DNA of 64,000 nt from Asterella californica (GCA_036924285.1 JAYKYS010000012.1:5394001-5458000); one strand, 5' to 3'; shown: positions 1 through 11,515, counted from the stretch's first letter. Translations and numbers: made by a program. The notes: generated from the letters alone by a model not told the origin.

Positions 1-572
1 CAACATCCTTGAGGCCACCATGATGTTCATTCTGCACCAGTGAGACTCAATATGAGCTCTCAATGGTAATATTTTTTCCCTTTGTTGGATGTAGATATTA
101 ATTATTTTTGAAAGCTTATTAGAATTTATGTGGATAATTTATGTTGTGATGCTTTGATTTAACAAAAAAAATTGATTGAATGTGAATATCAATATCCCCG
201 TCGATGATCGAGATCACACACATAAATTTATCATAAGAAGAAAACTTGGAAAAGTATCATGATACAAACACTAATCTTCAGTTTTCTAGTAAATGTGCAA
301 TTGAGACTCTGAGTTGGTACGCGAATGGTTACACATCCTAAAATCCATAAATTTATATGTAGTCTAGTAGTAAATGTTGGGATGAAGGCTTTGTATTATC
401 TCACTCAAGTTTTGAGAGTGCGAATTGCAATCTCACACGTGAGAGTCTTCATTCGTGAGAAGAATAAATTTCTTATCAAATGAACTTGTCTTATGTAAGT
501 AAATTCATTTCTGAATTTATGATAATCTATACTTACAATAAATTAAATTGTGTCAAATGATGTCTAGATCGT

Positions 573-722
573 TCTCGATGATCGAGAGCTTTCTTTCTTT
601 TTTTGACTAATTGAAATATCTTGATTCTTGTAAACTGAAAATTAGAAGAATGAAATGTCAGAGTTATGTTGATGATGAAGGAATGTTTTTTGGTGTGTCG
701 AACCGCTCTCGATGATCGAGAG
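573..722. repeat. Repeated odd palindrome CTCGATGATCGAG
   Basis: The 13-base palindrome CTCGATGATCGAG, with a single central base, occurs at 574-586 and again at 708-720. At 708-720 it extends to a 17-base palindrome (706-722). Partial versions lie at 201-212 (TCGATGATCGAG) and near 760-772. Another partial copy lies far away at 38328-38340, just outside the solo LTR. The function is unknown. It could be a protein-binding site or part of an old element end. Confidence 0.6.
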
Positions 723-1206
723 TTGTTATTTAAATTTATTAAAATAAAGTTTTAAACTTTCAGTGATCGACAGTTTATGAAGTCCAATCTCTGTCTCCAA
801 CAAAATGTTTTTGGTTAGATGATCATTTGGTCAAACATTTCCAAATTTTCTTACAATAAATTTAAGTCTTAATGAGTAGATATATTTATATTTTACTAAT
901 GATTTAGTATAATATTTACATATTTTCAGTAACAAAAAGTAAAGTTCTCTCAAAGTTGATCTAGCATTGTTGGGTAGTGTGTATTAGAGGTAAAACTATT
1001 ACATCAACATCATTTAAAGGAGATGCATGCACAAGATATTATAATTGATCCCCAAATTGGTAGATAAGAAGACCCTGTTATATTCAATTCCCACAAATCA
1101 AGGTGTTCTTCTCCTGTACATCAATCCACGTATTGCTTATCCTTATTAATTATAGATAAAAAGAATTTTCATAACAACTTAGTTCAGAATTATAAGTAAC
1201 ATTTAC

Positions 1207-1262
1207 CTCTTTTCTGGTAACAGAAAATGCACAACAGTTAGATGTACAAGGCGGTGAGAGAG
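1207..1262 (+). repeat. Dispersed repeat, copy 1 (ATGTACAAGGCSGT family)
   Basis: About 55 bases that align with copies at 9745-9800 (plus strand) and 11224-11278 (minus strand). The shared core reads roughly TTTTCTGATAAG, then AAAACAAAATTCA, then TGTACAAGG followed by a G-rich tail. Copies 1 and 2 lie in the same direction on either side of the retroelement complex. Confidence 0.5.
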
Positions 1263-1595
1263 GATGTATTTGACACGCGTATATTATTCAACGTGTTTCT
1301 AAGTGCTATCTTATCAGTTATGTCCAGAAATCCACTGTGTTATAATATTTTCATATTTAACACATTTTATATTATTTGTTGCAGTATGTTAATATTTAAC
1401 ACACAAAACAAATATTACATTTTACATTCTTTCTGAGATTTAAATTTCAAGTAGATCACTAATTTATTTATCGTATATCCTTGTAAATGTTGATCTCTTT
1501 GAATAATTTATGTGCAACCCACATTGCCTACGTAACTCCACCTCTATGAAGTGAATACGCAATAAGTCAGGGTCCGAAGAAAACCTTCTTTGGCT

Positions 1596-2034
1596 TTATG
1601 GATAAGAGTGCTTCCAGTATGATGTTATAGACACTGAAGAAGTCCATTTTGGTTTCAAGATCCCTATTAAACATTGTTGGCAGAGCTTCACACTCTTAAT
1701 TCTTGAATCCTTTACACCTTGGTAGTGGAGGTGCAAAATGACACCTCCCATCTCGACAAAAAATATTCCAGAGAAGCAATTTGTATGAAGGAATTGTCCC
1801 AATAAGAGAAAGAAGCAAAGATCAAGGTCACCTCTTGTCTTGCAGCTAGTGATGGATACATCAAGGTTCTTGTTCGCGGGGCTGTTCTCTTCGTCATCTC
1901 TTTTCTTCATAGGAACATTGAGACGACTAGGTTCGAAGATATGTGGACAAATGTATATAAAGAACTTATGGTGCAAGATAGAGCACACAAAAGATAGGGA
2001 ACGAGAGCAAAAGACCACGTGCAGAGTGGGAGGA
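1596..2034 (-). other. Unassigned sequence next to the gag break
   Basis: The minus strand stays open from the gag breakpoint down to 1596 in one frame, but the protein shows no retroelement motif and I do not recognise it. It begins where gag similarity stops, near 2035-2044. It is probably host flank or another decayed element that happens to be open. Confidence 0.3.
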
Positions 2035-3678
2035 TGAGTTTGACGCCTCGATATCCGACTGTAGTTTGTATGCAGCCGGCTTACCCTTCTCCTTCTGAGA
2101 TTTCTCTTTCGATGGAGAAGGAGCATCGTCCATCGGTAGGTCTTGAGCTCCTGCATCCCGAAGCTCTTGGCGAATCTTCTCCCCTCGAGTCTGTCTCTTT
2201 GAAGAAGTCCCTTCTCCTGAATCCTCTGAATCTCGCCTTCTCTTCTCTTCCAACAACGCTTCGTGTTGGTTCTTGACGATGTAAGCATGCACCGATAGAG
2301 CTTCTATCGGATCCTCCCATCCAGTATCCCTTCTGATCGTAGCAGCTGTCCTCTGCAACGTCTCACGTGCCATCTTCCCTTTCTGTTTCATGGAGATGGC
2401 AGATGACCACAACTCACTTGGCTCAACTTGCTTGTTGAAACTCGTCTCAGCTTGATCCTCAACCCTTGTGCCATAAGTTCCAGCTTCCACGATGGCGACT
2501 GCTTGCGCTGATAGGTGGTCCTCAACCAACTTCTTCATCCCTTCTCTACCAAAGTTGGTCTGAAGAAGTGCACCAGTATCCCTCAGCGTTACCTTCCCAT
2601 CCTTCCAGAAGATCACTCCTTGCTGCAGAATATCAGTGACCTCCTTGCAATCTCTGCGCGGATGATCAGTACCATCGCACCATATACACCGCTGGATCCA
2701 GCCTTGCTTCTCAACCGGTCTTGCTCCGCTTGTAGATCCCTTCTCTTCCAATCTTGTGAGCTTGATCTGCAGATCTCGCATTCCACGCAAAATCTCCTCA
2801 AAGTTTGAATCATCCTTCTTCGGAGGTACCATAGGTGCCTGAACAACTGGAACAGCTGGAGCAACTGGTACTACCTGTCTAGCAACATGAACCACTGGTC
2901 GGACTACAGGAACAGGTGTTACAGCTGTAGGTATTGACGCCAGTCTCCTAACAGGAACCTTCTCTCGTCTCCGCTCTCTCTTGATAAGCAGACCAACAGC
3001 TTCCTCAACCTTCTTCCAGCTGCTGGTCAATCCATCGTCCTCCTCCCGGTCTTCCAGAAGTACTTCTAGCTTCTCCTGCAACTTCTCATCTGCAGCCCGA
3101 AGAAATAATTTTGTCTTGTTGGACTGCAGAGTCAACTTCTCCATCCTAGTTAACCGTGAAAACTGCTTCTCAAACTCTCTGAGCAACTCAGTAGCTTGTA
3201 GACCCTTCCTTGGTTGCTCAACCCACTCCAAGAAGGACTTCTTGGTGACTCGATCAGAGTCCTCCAAGAAGTACTCATCCATCAAGACACGAGCAAACGT
3301 CTCCCAATCCTTGTTAAAATGCTTCGTTAGCATTTTAACATGATCCCTAATCTTCGGAGCTGCTGCTAACTCAAACGTCTCAATCATCTCATCTTCTGAG
3401 ATCCGGTTCAGCTCCATCTCCTTCGCATAATGTCTCTGATATCTCGAGACATCTCTCCCATCAAACTGGTCAATCCTACCGACTACCGCTTGTAGCGTCT
3501 TTGTTGCCAAAGCTTCCTTCCGCTCATCAGACTGTTGTTGCCGTAAGAACATAGTGAAAGCTTGGAACATCGATGCAGTTGCCGGATCCAACTGCACCTT
3601 CGGCAACCCACCCGAACCACTCGCTCCATCTCCATCACCTTTCTCATCCCCACTCATGAGTGCCAATCTCTTCTTCAA
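1966..3678 (-). CDS. gag: Ty3/gypsy-type gag, truncated at its 3' end
   Basis: The 570-residue open frame starts at ATG 3678, about 50 bases inside the LTR edge, as expected for a gag leader. A hydrophilic N-terminal tail is followed by a helical capsid-like region (about residues 55-260) rich in charged residues, a proline/valine linker, and a perfect CCHC zinc knuckle near residues 330-345 (C-x2-C-x4-H-x4-C, CIWCDGTDHPRRDC). Gag packages element RNA into particles; the knuckle binds RNA. Family-like sequence runs to about residue 545 (position 2044). The last 25 residues look like read-through into foreign DNA, so the C-terminus and the following protease are lost. Unlike the neighbouring pol, this frame has no internal stop. 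I recognise the family by its resemblance to bryophyte gag proteins, not from a search. Confidence 0.85.
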   Translation of the reverse strand: MKKRLALMSGDEKGDGDGASGSGGLPKVQLDPATASMFQAFTMFLRQQQSDERKEALATKTLQAVVGRIDQFDGRDVSRYQRHYAKEMELNRISEDEMIETFELAAAPKIRDHVKMLTKHFNKDWETFARVLMDEYFLEDSDRVTKKSFLEWVEQPRKGLQATELLREFEKQFSRLTRMEKLTLQSNKTKLFLRAADEKLQEKLEVLLEDREEDDGLTSSWKKVEEAVGLLIKRERRREKVPVRRLASIPTAVTPVPVVRPVVHVARQVVPVAPAVPVVQAPMVPPKKDDSNFEEILRGMRDLQIKLTRLEEKGSTSGARPVEKQGWIQRCIWCDGTDHPRRDCKEVTDILQQGVIFWKDGKVTLRDTGALLQTNFGREGMKKLVEDHLSAQAVAIVEAGTYGTRVEDQAETSFNKQVEPSELWSSAISMKQKGKMARETLQRTAATIRRDTGWEDPIEALSVHAYIVKNQHEALLEEKRRRDSEDSGEGTSSKRQTRGEKIRQELRDAGAQDLPMDDAPSPSKEKSQKEKGKPAAYKLQSDIEASNSSSHSARGLLLSFPIFCVLYLAP

Positions 3679-3732
3679 AGTTCACACACAGAAGAATCTC
3701 CACCCCAGACCTTCACGTCGAGTTCACCACCG

Positions 3733-5753
3733 TATCGTGTCGGATATTGCGTGAAGGATGTCCAGGAAAACGCGAGGTTCCTGGCTGTGGAGATGTTGTG
3801 TGCTGAAACAGAGACAAGACAGAGAAAAACAACCACAAAAACGAACGTTGCGATATATACACTCCAAATGTATGTACACTGTCAATTCTTTCTCCTAAGA
3901 GCACAGAACTGAAAAACAGACCAGAGCGGTCTGTAACCTGATTCAAAAGCTCCTGAAAACAACCCTTGAATCACAACCCTGACCCAAAACCACCGAAGCG
4001 TAGCTCAAAGCAAGAGAAACTTCTCTTTGCTAACAAACAGAGCCACAACAGTATCACACGATCCAAACCCAAGTCCAAACCACATCCATGTATAAGCTCT
4101 TAGCTAAAGCTAGCTACCACAAGCTGTATACAGCCAACCAGAACTCTAACGAACTCAAAAGAGCAAAACCCGTAGCGCAGAAACCGAAAAAGATCTATCT
4201 GTGGACTTCCTCCTTTCGCTGGACGGACTTCAGATGTCGACAGGGTCTCCTCCGCTGACTCCGTTAACCCAAAAAACCTTCAGATCCGACTCCTAACAGC
4301 CGAGATATCGCCGATTTTCGATCGCAGGTGACCGAACCTCCAAAAACTTCTCCCTGCGGCTTAAAACCGCGCACACCGCACAAACGGATCGTCTAAACTA
4401 ATATCCGTCTTCCTTGGCAGATAGATCTAGCTACCCTGAACCCAACAAGACTCCAAACAAGTCATTTGGAGTTCTCCTTGCAAAATCACGCAAGAAATTT
4501 GGTCGCAGGTTACAAAAAAACTGACGTAAATCAACTCCCTGCGGCTCAAACTTGCTCACCACACCCAACCCAACAATCCAATTCACTTACAGTCTTCTCC
4601 TATGCGTACATGAAGACTCCCTGATCGTGTAGGCACCAAGAACGAAGAGCTTGGCTCACCGATCGCAAAGAACAACCCAATCTCAGGTCGCAGGCGAACG
4701 AAAATCTGATGTAAGCGCTTCCCTGCGAGCCAATTTCACTCACAACTCCCAAACCGCCCGATGAAACTTTGAATCGTCTTCAATTTCCTGAAGAACTTGT
4801 TGTTCAGATCCCGATGGATCCAAGGACAGCAAGTTTGGACTCCGAAACGGTCCGAACGGTCCAACTCTCCTTCACAAGTAACTGAAAACCTCAAATCTAT
4901 TTCCTGCGTCTCAATTTCTCTCAGAACACAACCCCTGATCCGTCTCTTCAAGAACCGTCTTAACCTGTGCGTAGCCTGCACAAAATCTGAACCCGATGAC
5001 ACCTTGCGCGCTTGTATTGGACTTCTCAATTCTTCAAAACGTCCATCGACAGGTCGTAGGAACAAGCAAACCCCTTAAGCAGCCCCTTGCAACAGTCTTT
5101 GTACGTACAATTCTCTCCTGAATAATAAGAAGCAGACCCCTTGCGTCTTTGATATAACGCCTGAAGCCCTAAATACCCAGTCAGCAAGTAACTAGGGGCC
5201 TAGTTTGATTTTACCTTCTTTTGAACCGCATAACTTCTTCTCTGGATGTCGAAACGAAATAAACAAGATGCCCATGGAAAGCTGACAACGAGCTCTACCC
5301 ATCCATGTGATGAAAGTGAAGATCCGAAGTTGCGCCAAAAGCCCGTAAGCTAGGGCCTAGCTTGTTTTCTCTATCTTTCGAGTCTTGTAACTTTTCCACT
5401 AAGCGTCCAAACGAAGTAGATGAAGTGTCTATGGAAAGCTGACAAGGAGCTCTATCCACTGGTGCGATAAAAACGAAGATCCGAAGTGGTGCCAAAAACC
5501 CGTAAGCTGGGGCCTAGCTTATTTTCTCCATCTTTCGAGCCTTGTAACTTCTCCACTAGGCGTCCAAACGAAGTAGACAAAGTGCCTATGGAAAGCTGAC
5601 AAATAGCTCTACCCATCTATGCGATGAAAATAGAGATCTGAGATTACGCCAAAAGCCCGTAAGCTGGGGCCTAGCTTGTCTTCTCATGAGTGTCTTTGGA
5701 GCGACAAGCATTGAAGTTTGAATTTCAGGTAGGAGTCGGTCCACGACACGACA
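3733..5753 (-). repeat. 2.0-kb LTR of the Ty3/gypsy element
   Basis: Read on the minus strand this begins TGTCGTGTCG at 5753 and ends CGACACGATA at 3733. The two ends form a 10-base inverted repeat with one mismatch. The whole stretch matches the solo LTR at 36408-38244, which fixes both edges. On its upstream side lies a polypurine tract and the pol end; on its downstream side lies the gag leader. One LTR therefore serves both pol and gag. It contains a 157-bp tandem repeat. The copy is about 184 bp longer than the solo LTR, mostly from one segment around 4300-4500 that the solo copy lacks. Confidence 0.85.
5199..5674 (-). repeat. 157-bp tandem repeat inside the LTR (about 3 units)
   Basis: The CCTAG landmark recurs at 5199, 5356, 5513 and 5670, exactly 157 bases apart each time. 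Each unit carries the same order of blocks, including GAAAGCTGACAA and TCGAGTCTTGTAACTT variants. The solo LTR has the same array in the other orientation, with landmarks near 36487, 36645, 36802 and 36959. The array was therefore present in the ancestral LTR. Its role is unknown; repeats in the upstream part of an LTR often act as promoter modules. Confidence 0.8.
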
Positions 5754-5766
5754 TCCACCCCCTCTG
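5754..5766 (-). other. Polypurine tract next to the LTR
   Basis: Read on the minus strand, AGAGGGGGTGGA ends immediately before the TG of the LTR at 5753. This is the expected plus-strand primer of reverse transcription and identifies this side of the LTR as the 3' LTR boundary of the pol segment. Confidence 0.7.
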
Positions 5767-5828
5767 AACCTGTGCATCCTCCGGTATGCACCAGAGATAT
5801 CAACCAAGGAGTGGACCGGCTTATCGTC

Positions 5829-8800
5829 CTACTTCCCATCGTAACCAACCTCATCTTCAAGATCTTCTACATAATCCTCATCCTCAAACTGAAACTCCGT
5901 CAAGATATTTGCTAGATCGACCTCCTCATCTCTCTTTTTGAAAATCTTGACACGTTTACCTGCCACTGGTACCTTCAAGCTCGTTCAATCCAACTCTTGC
6001 AGGGCGTAATTTGCGTTGTCATGAACCTTCTTCATCACATACGGACCAAACCATCTTCTAGAAAACTTCCGGAGTGCACTATGCTGGTTGTCTAGACTGT
6101 TGTCATAGACTAACACCCAATCACCTTCTTTGATTTTCCTGGATCTCAAACGATGTCGCTGATCAAATCTGACCTTGTTCTTCAACCGTGCTTCTCGCAA
6201 CCTATCCAAAGCAATTTGGATATCCTCTGGTCTTCTCTCTAACTGCCTAATTCGAATAGCAAGAAGCTCTTCTCTAGTCAAATTGTCCTCCCAAGATAAC
6301 ACACTCCATGTCAGAACGTGTTCTTCAATCGGCATGATAGGCTTCTGACATGTGATGAGTTCCACCGGCATGTAACCTGTCACCGAGCTGTGCGTCGTTC
6401 TATCTGCCCATAACGCAAATGATAAGAGTCGAGGTCACTCGCGCACCCTTCCATTGCAAGCCTTCACCAAAGCCTTCACAATGGGTGGATGACCACGTTC
6501 ACTCTTGGCATTCCCTTCGGGGTTGTAAGCAATTGTCAGTGACAACCTCATCCCACACCTTGCAAAGAATTCACGAGCCTCATGTGCATCTAACTCTCCC
6601 CGATCTGCAGTGATCTTTCCCACACATCCATACTGACAAACAACCTCTTCCAAGAGAAATCTACATACCCCTTCAGTTGTCTTCGGCCGAAGCGCCCTAC
6701 CCTCGACTTGATTTGAAAGATCCTCTCTAGCAAGTACCAAGTATCTCATCTGTCATAATCCAACCGGCATAATCACCAAGTCTACCACCCACTTGAAGTG
6801 GATCGCCAACGGATAAGTCGGATGTAATCCGTCACGATGTCGGATATTCGAATACATCTGACATGTCAAACAAGACTCCACAAAAGATACAACATCCCTG
6901 TACATGTTTTTCCACCAATACCGCTCTTTTATCTTGGTAAAAGTGGCCCAAATTCCTCGATGTCCAGCCCAAAGACTCTCATGGAACGCCTTGAGCAACT
7001 TCTGCTGATCTTCCTTGTTGCAAATCACCCGTAGCGGTACCCCACCTTTTTGCATCGGTCGCTTCCAAAGAAATCCATCATGCAACATGAAGTTGTAGGC
7101 CTTCCTTCGAACTCTCTGAAACCTCTCATCCGTCCAACCTGTCTGCTTAACCATCGTACTAAGATACCTCCCGATATCAAGCAAATCACCATCATACAAC
7201 CCTTCAACAAATAACTCTTCTTCCCTTCCTGTCTGTGCAATCGAATAGAACTCTGTACCCACGTAGTCAATGTCTTCTACCATCTCATCCTCCCCATCAT
7301 ATCGAGCTCGAGATAACATATCCGCCATCAGATTATCCTTCCTTGCAATATGTCTAAACTCCGGGTTCAACGACTTGATATATGCGATCCATCGTAACAT
7401 CGCAATATCAGGGGTTGAACAATTCATGATCATCCCTAACAACGGCAAGCAATCAGTTTCAACCACCACTACTGCTCCAATCAAATACTCTTTCTCAGTT
7501 TTCATAGCTGATACAATACCCCACAGTTCTCTCTTCACTTGTGGGTAAGCACGTTGTCGAGCACTTAACACCTTCGCTCTGAACCTAACCGCAAACCTGT
7601 CTCCATTCTCATCATCCTGTCCGACAGCCCATCCAATTGCAACTGGACTTGTATCCGCAGTAAGAATCACCGGCCTAGCACCCTTGTAATCAATCCTTCC
7701 CAAGACTGGAGGAGATGATAGTAAAGACTTCAGCTTCCTTACCGCATCAGTATGCTCTTCCTCTCATCTGAACTTATGACCCTTACGCAACAATCCATAC
7801 AACGGATCCGCCACATGCGCATAATGAGGAATCCAAATGTGGTAGAATACACAAGCACCCAAAAATCTTCTCACTTCTGTTAGCGAGTTGCAAACCTCCT
7901 TCATTCTTCCAATTGCATCCACCTTGTTCGGATCTGGCTTCCGACCAAACGATCCACACAAATGACCAACGATCAAAACCTCTCTAACCCCAAATGTAGA
8001 CTTCGCACCTGACAGCGTAAGATGAACTTCCTCAAGTCGAGATAAGATCTTCTCACAGTCTGCGATGTGATCAGTGACGTATCGCCGACACCCCCTCTGA
8101 TCTAATGCTTCATCCTTCTCATCTTCCACACATCCTTTGATGGGGATGTCATCCAAGAACGGCATCGTCTTTTCAGGGATGAAGTCTCTTAGAACTCGAT
8201 TCATCCCGTTCATCATGTGTGCTATCGAGTTGGTAGCTCCCTGTGGTAAGGTACACATCCTAACCAACCCCAAAGGTGTCCTCATTGTCGTGAAGCTTCT
8301 GCTCTCCTCCGCTAGTTGAAACTGATCATACCCTGAGTAAAGATCTCCCATTGAGTAAATTGCTCTTCCTGCAAACGCTTCAGCAAACTCATCCATAATC
8401 GGTCCCACCCCAGCATTTCTGATTGTTACTGCGTTCACCGGTTGCATGTCTTGGATGAACCGCAGTGATCCATTCTTCTTAGGCACTGTAAACCATATGC
8501 TTGAATACGGTGCAAACGACGGCTCCAAGATCTTCATCCGCATCTTCTTCTTCAGCAACTCCACTAGTTTGGGCAAGTGAGCCCGCGGTACTAGAATTGG
8601 TCTCAGGTTCCATGGCACATGCGATACTGTGAACATAACCATCGGGGTAACAATGTACGGGTCTACACACCCAATCTCATGTGGCTCAAAGACAAATGCT
8701 TTCCCATGTCGTGAAAGCATCTCCTTGAAGCACATCTTCTCTTTTGGTAGAAGAGACTCATCAGATCCAATCTTCAGCTCTTCAAGGGTCTTCTTTGTAA

Positions 8801-9227
8801 ACTTGTGTCCTATCATTGCAGGATCTCTCAAACTCTTCTCCCTTGACGCTCGATCCATCTGTCGGTTAGTGTCTTCAGGCAAAGGACCAGCAACTGGCTT
8901 TATCTTCTTATCCACTGTCTTGTATCTTGTCTCAACTCGAACCTCCGGTGCACAGAATGATTCGATCACCGAATAAACCTCCCTTGAATGAATCTGCACG
9001 ACCTTATCCATATCCTCCCACCCAATAGACATGATCTCTCGCAAAGGATCTTCCAACCCATCCTCTTCATAAACACCAGAAATCCATTCATCCCCTTCTA
9101 GCTCACCCAACTCTTTCAACATCAACTCAACATCACGCAAAAGCGCATGGCAACGGAACATTGCATCGATCCACAAAACCGAGGACATGATCAATGTACC
9201 TAAATGAAAGCGTACAACCTCATGCAC
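5829..9227 (-). pseudogene. pol: Ty3/gypsy-type pol (RT, RNase H, integrase) with four in-frame stops
   Basis: One reading frame runs on the minus strand from about 9227 to a natural stop at 5829. It holds a reverse transcriptase (YSMGDLYSGYDQFQL and the catalytic FLDD, about 8100-8400), RNase H (LTADTSPVAIGWAV, KREL, ETD at about 7450-7680), and integrase with its HHCC zinc module (GHRG to CLTC) and DDE core (VVDL, ADRGE, then an E within KSERG). The frame is broken by TGA at 7764-7766, 6750-6752, 6435-6437 and 5985-5987. The first three lie where relatives carry Trp, so each is TGG to TGA. No protease is present upstream, and the open frame has no clear ATG at its start. It is dead as a protein source. 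The order pol-LTR-gag is reversed relative to a normal element. Confidence 0.9.
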
Positions 9228-9744
9228 ATACCTACAAATAATAACGACAAAGAGATGATCCTATCGCTGCAACACAAGAAGAGAGAAATAGTCAAATCCA
9301 AAAACTACCAAATCATAAACATGAAATCTCAAGATAGCACTTAGCTGGAATTCCAGGCAAGGATAAATTTGAAGTGCCACGAGTCCATTATGGAGAGATC
9401 CGCAAGAGTAGCTTCTTGTGCAACTCATGACTAACATTGGTAGCTGCTGGTTTCATGGAGACATGGATTCACGGAGATGAGTAAGAAATAATCACAACCG
9501 GTCAAATTACTCGAGCATGCATTAGAACTGAACGGGGTGCGCTCTTGAACCATTCGGACCGACTGAACAGAAGGCAAGCGGTAACCTCACTCTTTTCTTG
9601 AAAATGTTCGGTTGACACTGCGAATCAGCTCGGCCTTCACTTATGGTTTATATCTAGATCTGCTGGTAATTCTGAAAATGATTAACATATAATAATTATG
9701 GATTAATTTAATTTTTCACAATAGATTATTATAATATTTATACA

Positions 9745-9800
9745 TTTTTAGATAAGCCAAAACAAAATTCAATGTACAAGGCCGTGGAGAAGGATATTAT
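9745..9800 (+). repeat. Dispersed repeat, copy 2
   Basis: This aligns with 1207-1262 and with the reverse complement of 11224-11278; AAAACAAAATTCA is followed by ATGTACAAGGCCGT. It lies just outside the pol side of the retroelement complex, in the same direction as copy 1 on the gag side. Confidence 0.5.
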
Positions 9801-11223
9801 GCACCTTGCATATAAGCAAGTTTTATAACAATGTCCACCTTTTCTAGTGAAGATGTGCTTTGGTAAATCTTGGTTCTCTTCCAAGATAGCATGGAGCTCT
9901 TCCATGTTGGTGAAGTGACTCGGCATGCAATATGTAGCATGTGACATGCAGAATTGTCGACAGAATAGTCTAAATATTCGATAGTTTTGATATCGAGAGT
10001 TTGAAGTGTCTGTATCGAGATTTTAGAGTGTCATTATCTAGATAAGTAATCATCGTACTACATATTTGACGAATGTTAGTGGGAAGCAAAATCACCACCA
10101 AATAAGTCATTAATTAGATGAATAATATATCACTTGTCGAGCATCAACAACTGATACTACAACTGATTTCAAGGAAATGCAGTTCTTTGAAATCTTGATC
10201 ATAAAACAAGTGATGTAACATTTCTTTATATTTCTCTTTATGTCCTCAAATATTTCCTTTAGTATTTTTGTATATTTCCACGTAGATTCTAATCTTATAA
10301 GATTAATGTTTACGTTCGTATTATAATTGCAGAATATGAATCACCGGAACTCTTTGGCCCAAAGTGTCCAGCACCTCTGACGGAAAGTCTCGTGCCCTTT
10401 GGGGCCATCGGGTGGTTTAGACTATAATACATCCGCATGCACAAAAGCTCCACTGCGAAAGCGGATTAAAATAGTTAACATAGTCTCGCGTCAAATAACA
10501 AAGAAAACTATTATCCATCTTCAAGAAATCTGTTTTCCGATTAGGTTAAATTTGGCAAATCCGGCTACTTTAACCTATACGTTGAAAGTCAGTATACTTA
10601 CACTTAGGTATGTCTTTATGCGGATTCCTCTGGCTTTAAAATTACATCTCTCGCTCCAAAACAAAACATTTATTATTATTTATTTATTTATGTTTCGTTA
10701 TAATGTACATTTCTTGATATCTGGATGGCGATGCTTGTGTGAGCTTGTGGATGCCACGCGCTAGTTCGGGCTAAAGAGGAGGCATAAAACTTTACGTTTG
10801 GATTTGGTTGGGGTTGAGAAAAAAATGATTCTAAGGTTGATAAAGCGAGTCATTGAAAGTTAAAGATTCAATTAAAAGACTAGAATAAAAACGTTATTGG
10901 TCAAGGAATGAAGAGTTTATTTTGTGTTTTGCAAAGAAGTTGAAGTGAAGAATAAAACTCTGGCGTGTTCTTTTCTTTGTAAGTTTCGACACATTTGATG
11001 ACACCATGATTATTTTCTCTTCTAACTTATAGATAAATTGGGATTCCAATTAGAGTATTAGACTGCTATTAATACCAGTTTGAGGATGAATTGGAATTTT
11101 GAATGATAAAGTTAACTGTTCCTTTGTTTGCTAATTTGATGGTAATTCTTCCAAGATCTTCGCTTTGCATACGCAAGTTGAGATGCTTGATCCCATGACT
11201 GGAACTGGAGAATAATAAGCATC

Positions 11224-11278
11224 CCCAACGTCCTTGTACAGTGAATTTTGTTTTCTCTTATCAGAAAATGTGTAATTA
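11224..11278 (-). repeat. Dispersed repeat, copy 3
   Basis: The reverse complement reads TTTTCTGATAAGAG, AAAACAAAATTCA, CTGTACAAGGACGT, matching copies 1 and 2. An unrelated hairpin lies about 190 bases downstream. Confidence 0.5.
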
Positions 11279-11463
11279 TTAAAGAAATACATTATAATAA
11301 GCTATAATAAAAAATCAAAATTATTTATAGAAGTTATATGTTAGTCTCTCCGGGAGTAGCAAATTGACCCAGACAGAACCCATAAGTGAAGAGCGGGCTA
11401 AAGCCTTCTTGGAAATATAAGTCTGGGAATGAAATTGTCATTACGCGTCATTTAATAGAGACA

Positions 11464-11515
11464 TTAATATATGTTTCTAACCTTTACCACCGGTAGGGTT
11501 AGAAACATATATTAA
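11464..11515. repeat. Perfect 19-bp foldback hairpin (type beta)
   Basis: Arms 11464-11482 (TTAATATATGTTTCTAACC) and 11497-11515 pair perfectly over 19 bases around a 14-base loop. The inner sequence TCTAACC/GGTTAGA resembles the TAACCTTTC/GAAAGGTTA core of hairpins at 23159 and 57228. This is probably a foldback or MITE-like element. Confidence 0.65.

Larger units (their letters stand above)
1..1595. other. AT-rich intergenic DNA, no gene seen
   Basis: No open frame here looks like a gene. The stretch is AT-rich and holds a cluster of odd palindromes around 200-775 and one copy of a dispersed repeat near 1207-1262, both listed separately. The only longer open frame, 1242-1436 on the plus strand, is low-complexity and starts inside that dispersed repeat. 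Confidence 0.6.

Noticed and set aside
3690..3732. tRNA primer-binding site next to the LTR
   Set aside because: TGGTGAACTCGACGTG follows the LTR by a base or two but matches no plant tRNA 3' end that I can name, so I did not call it.
10399..10764. 121-residue plus-strand frame
   Set aside because: No motif, unusual composition, and no splice or promoter context; AT-rich DNA gives such frames by chance.
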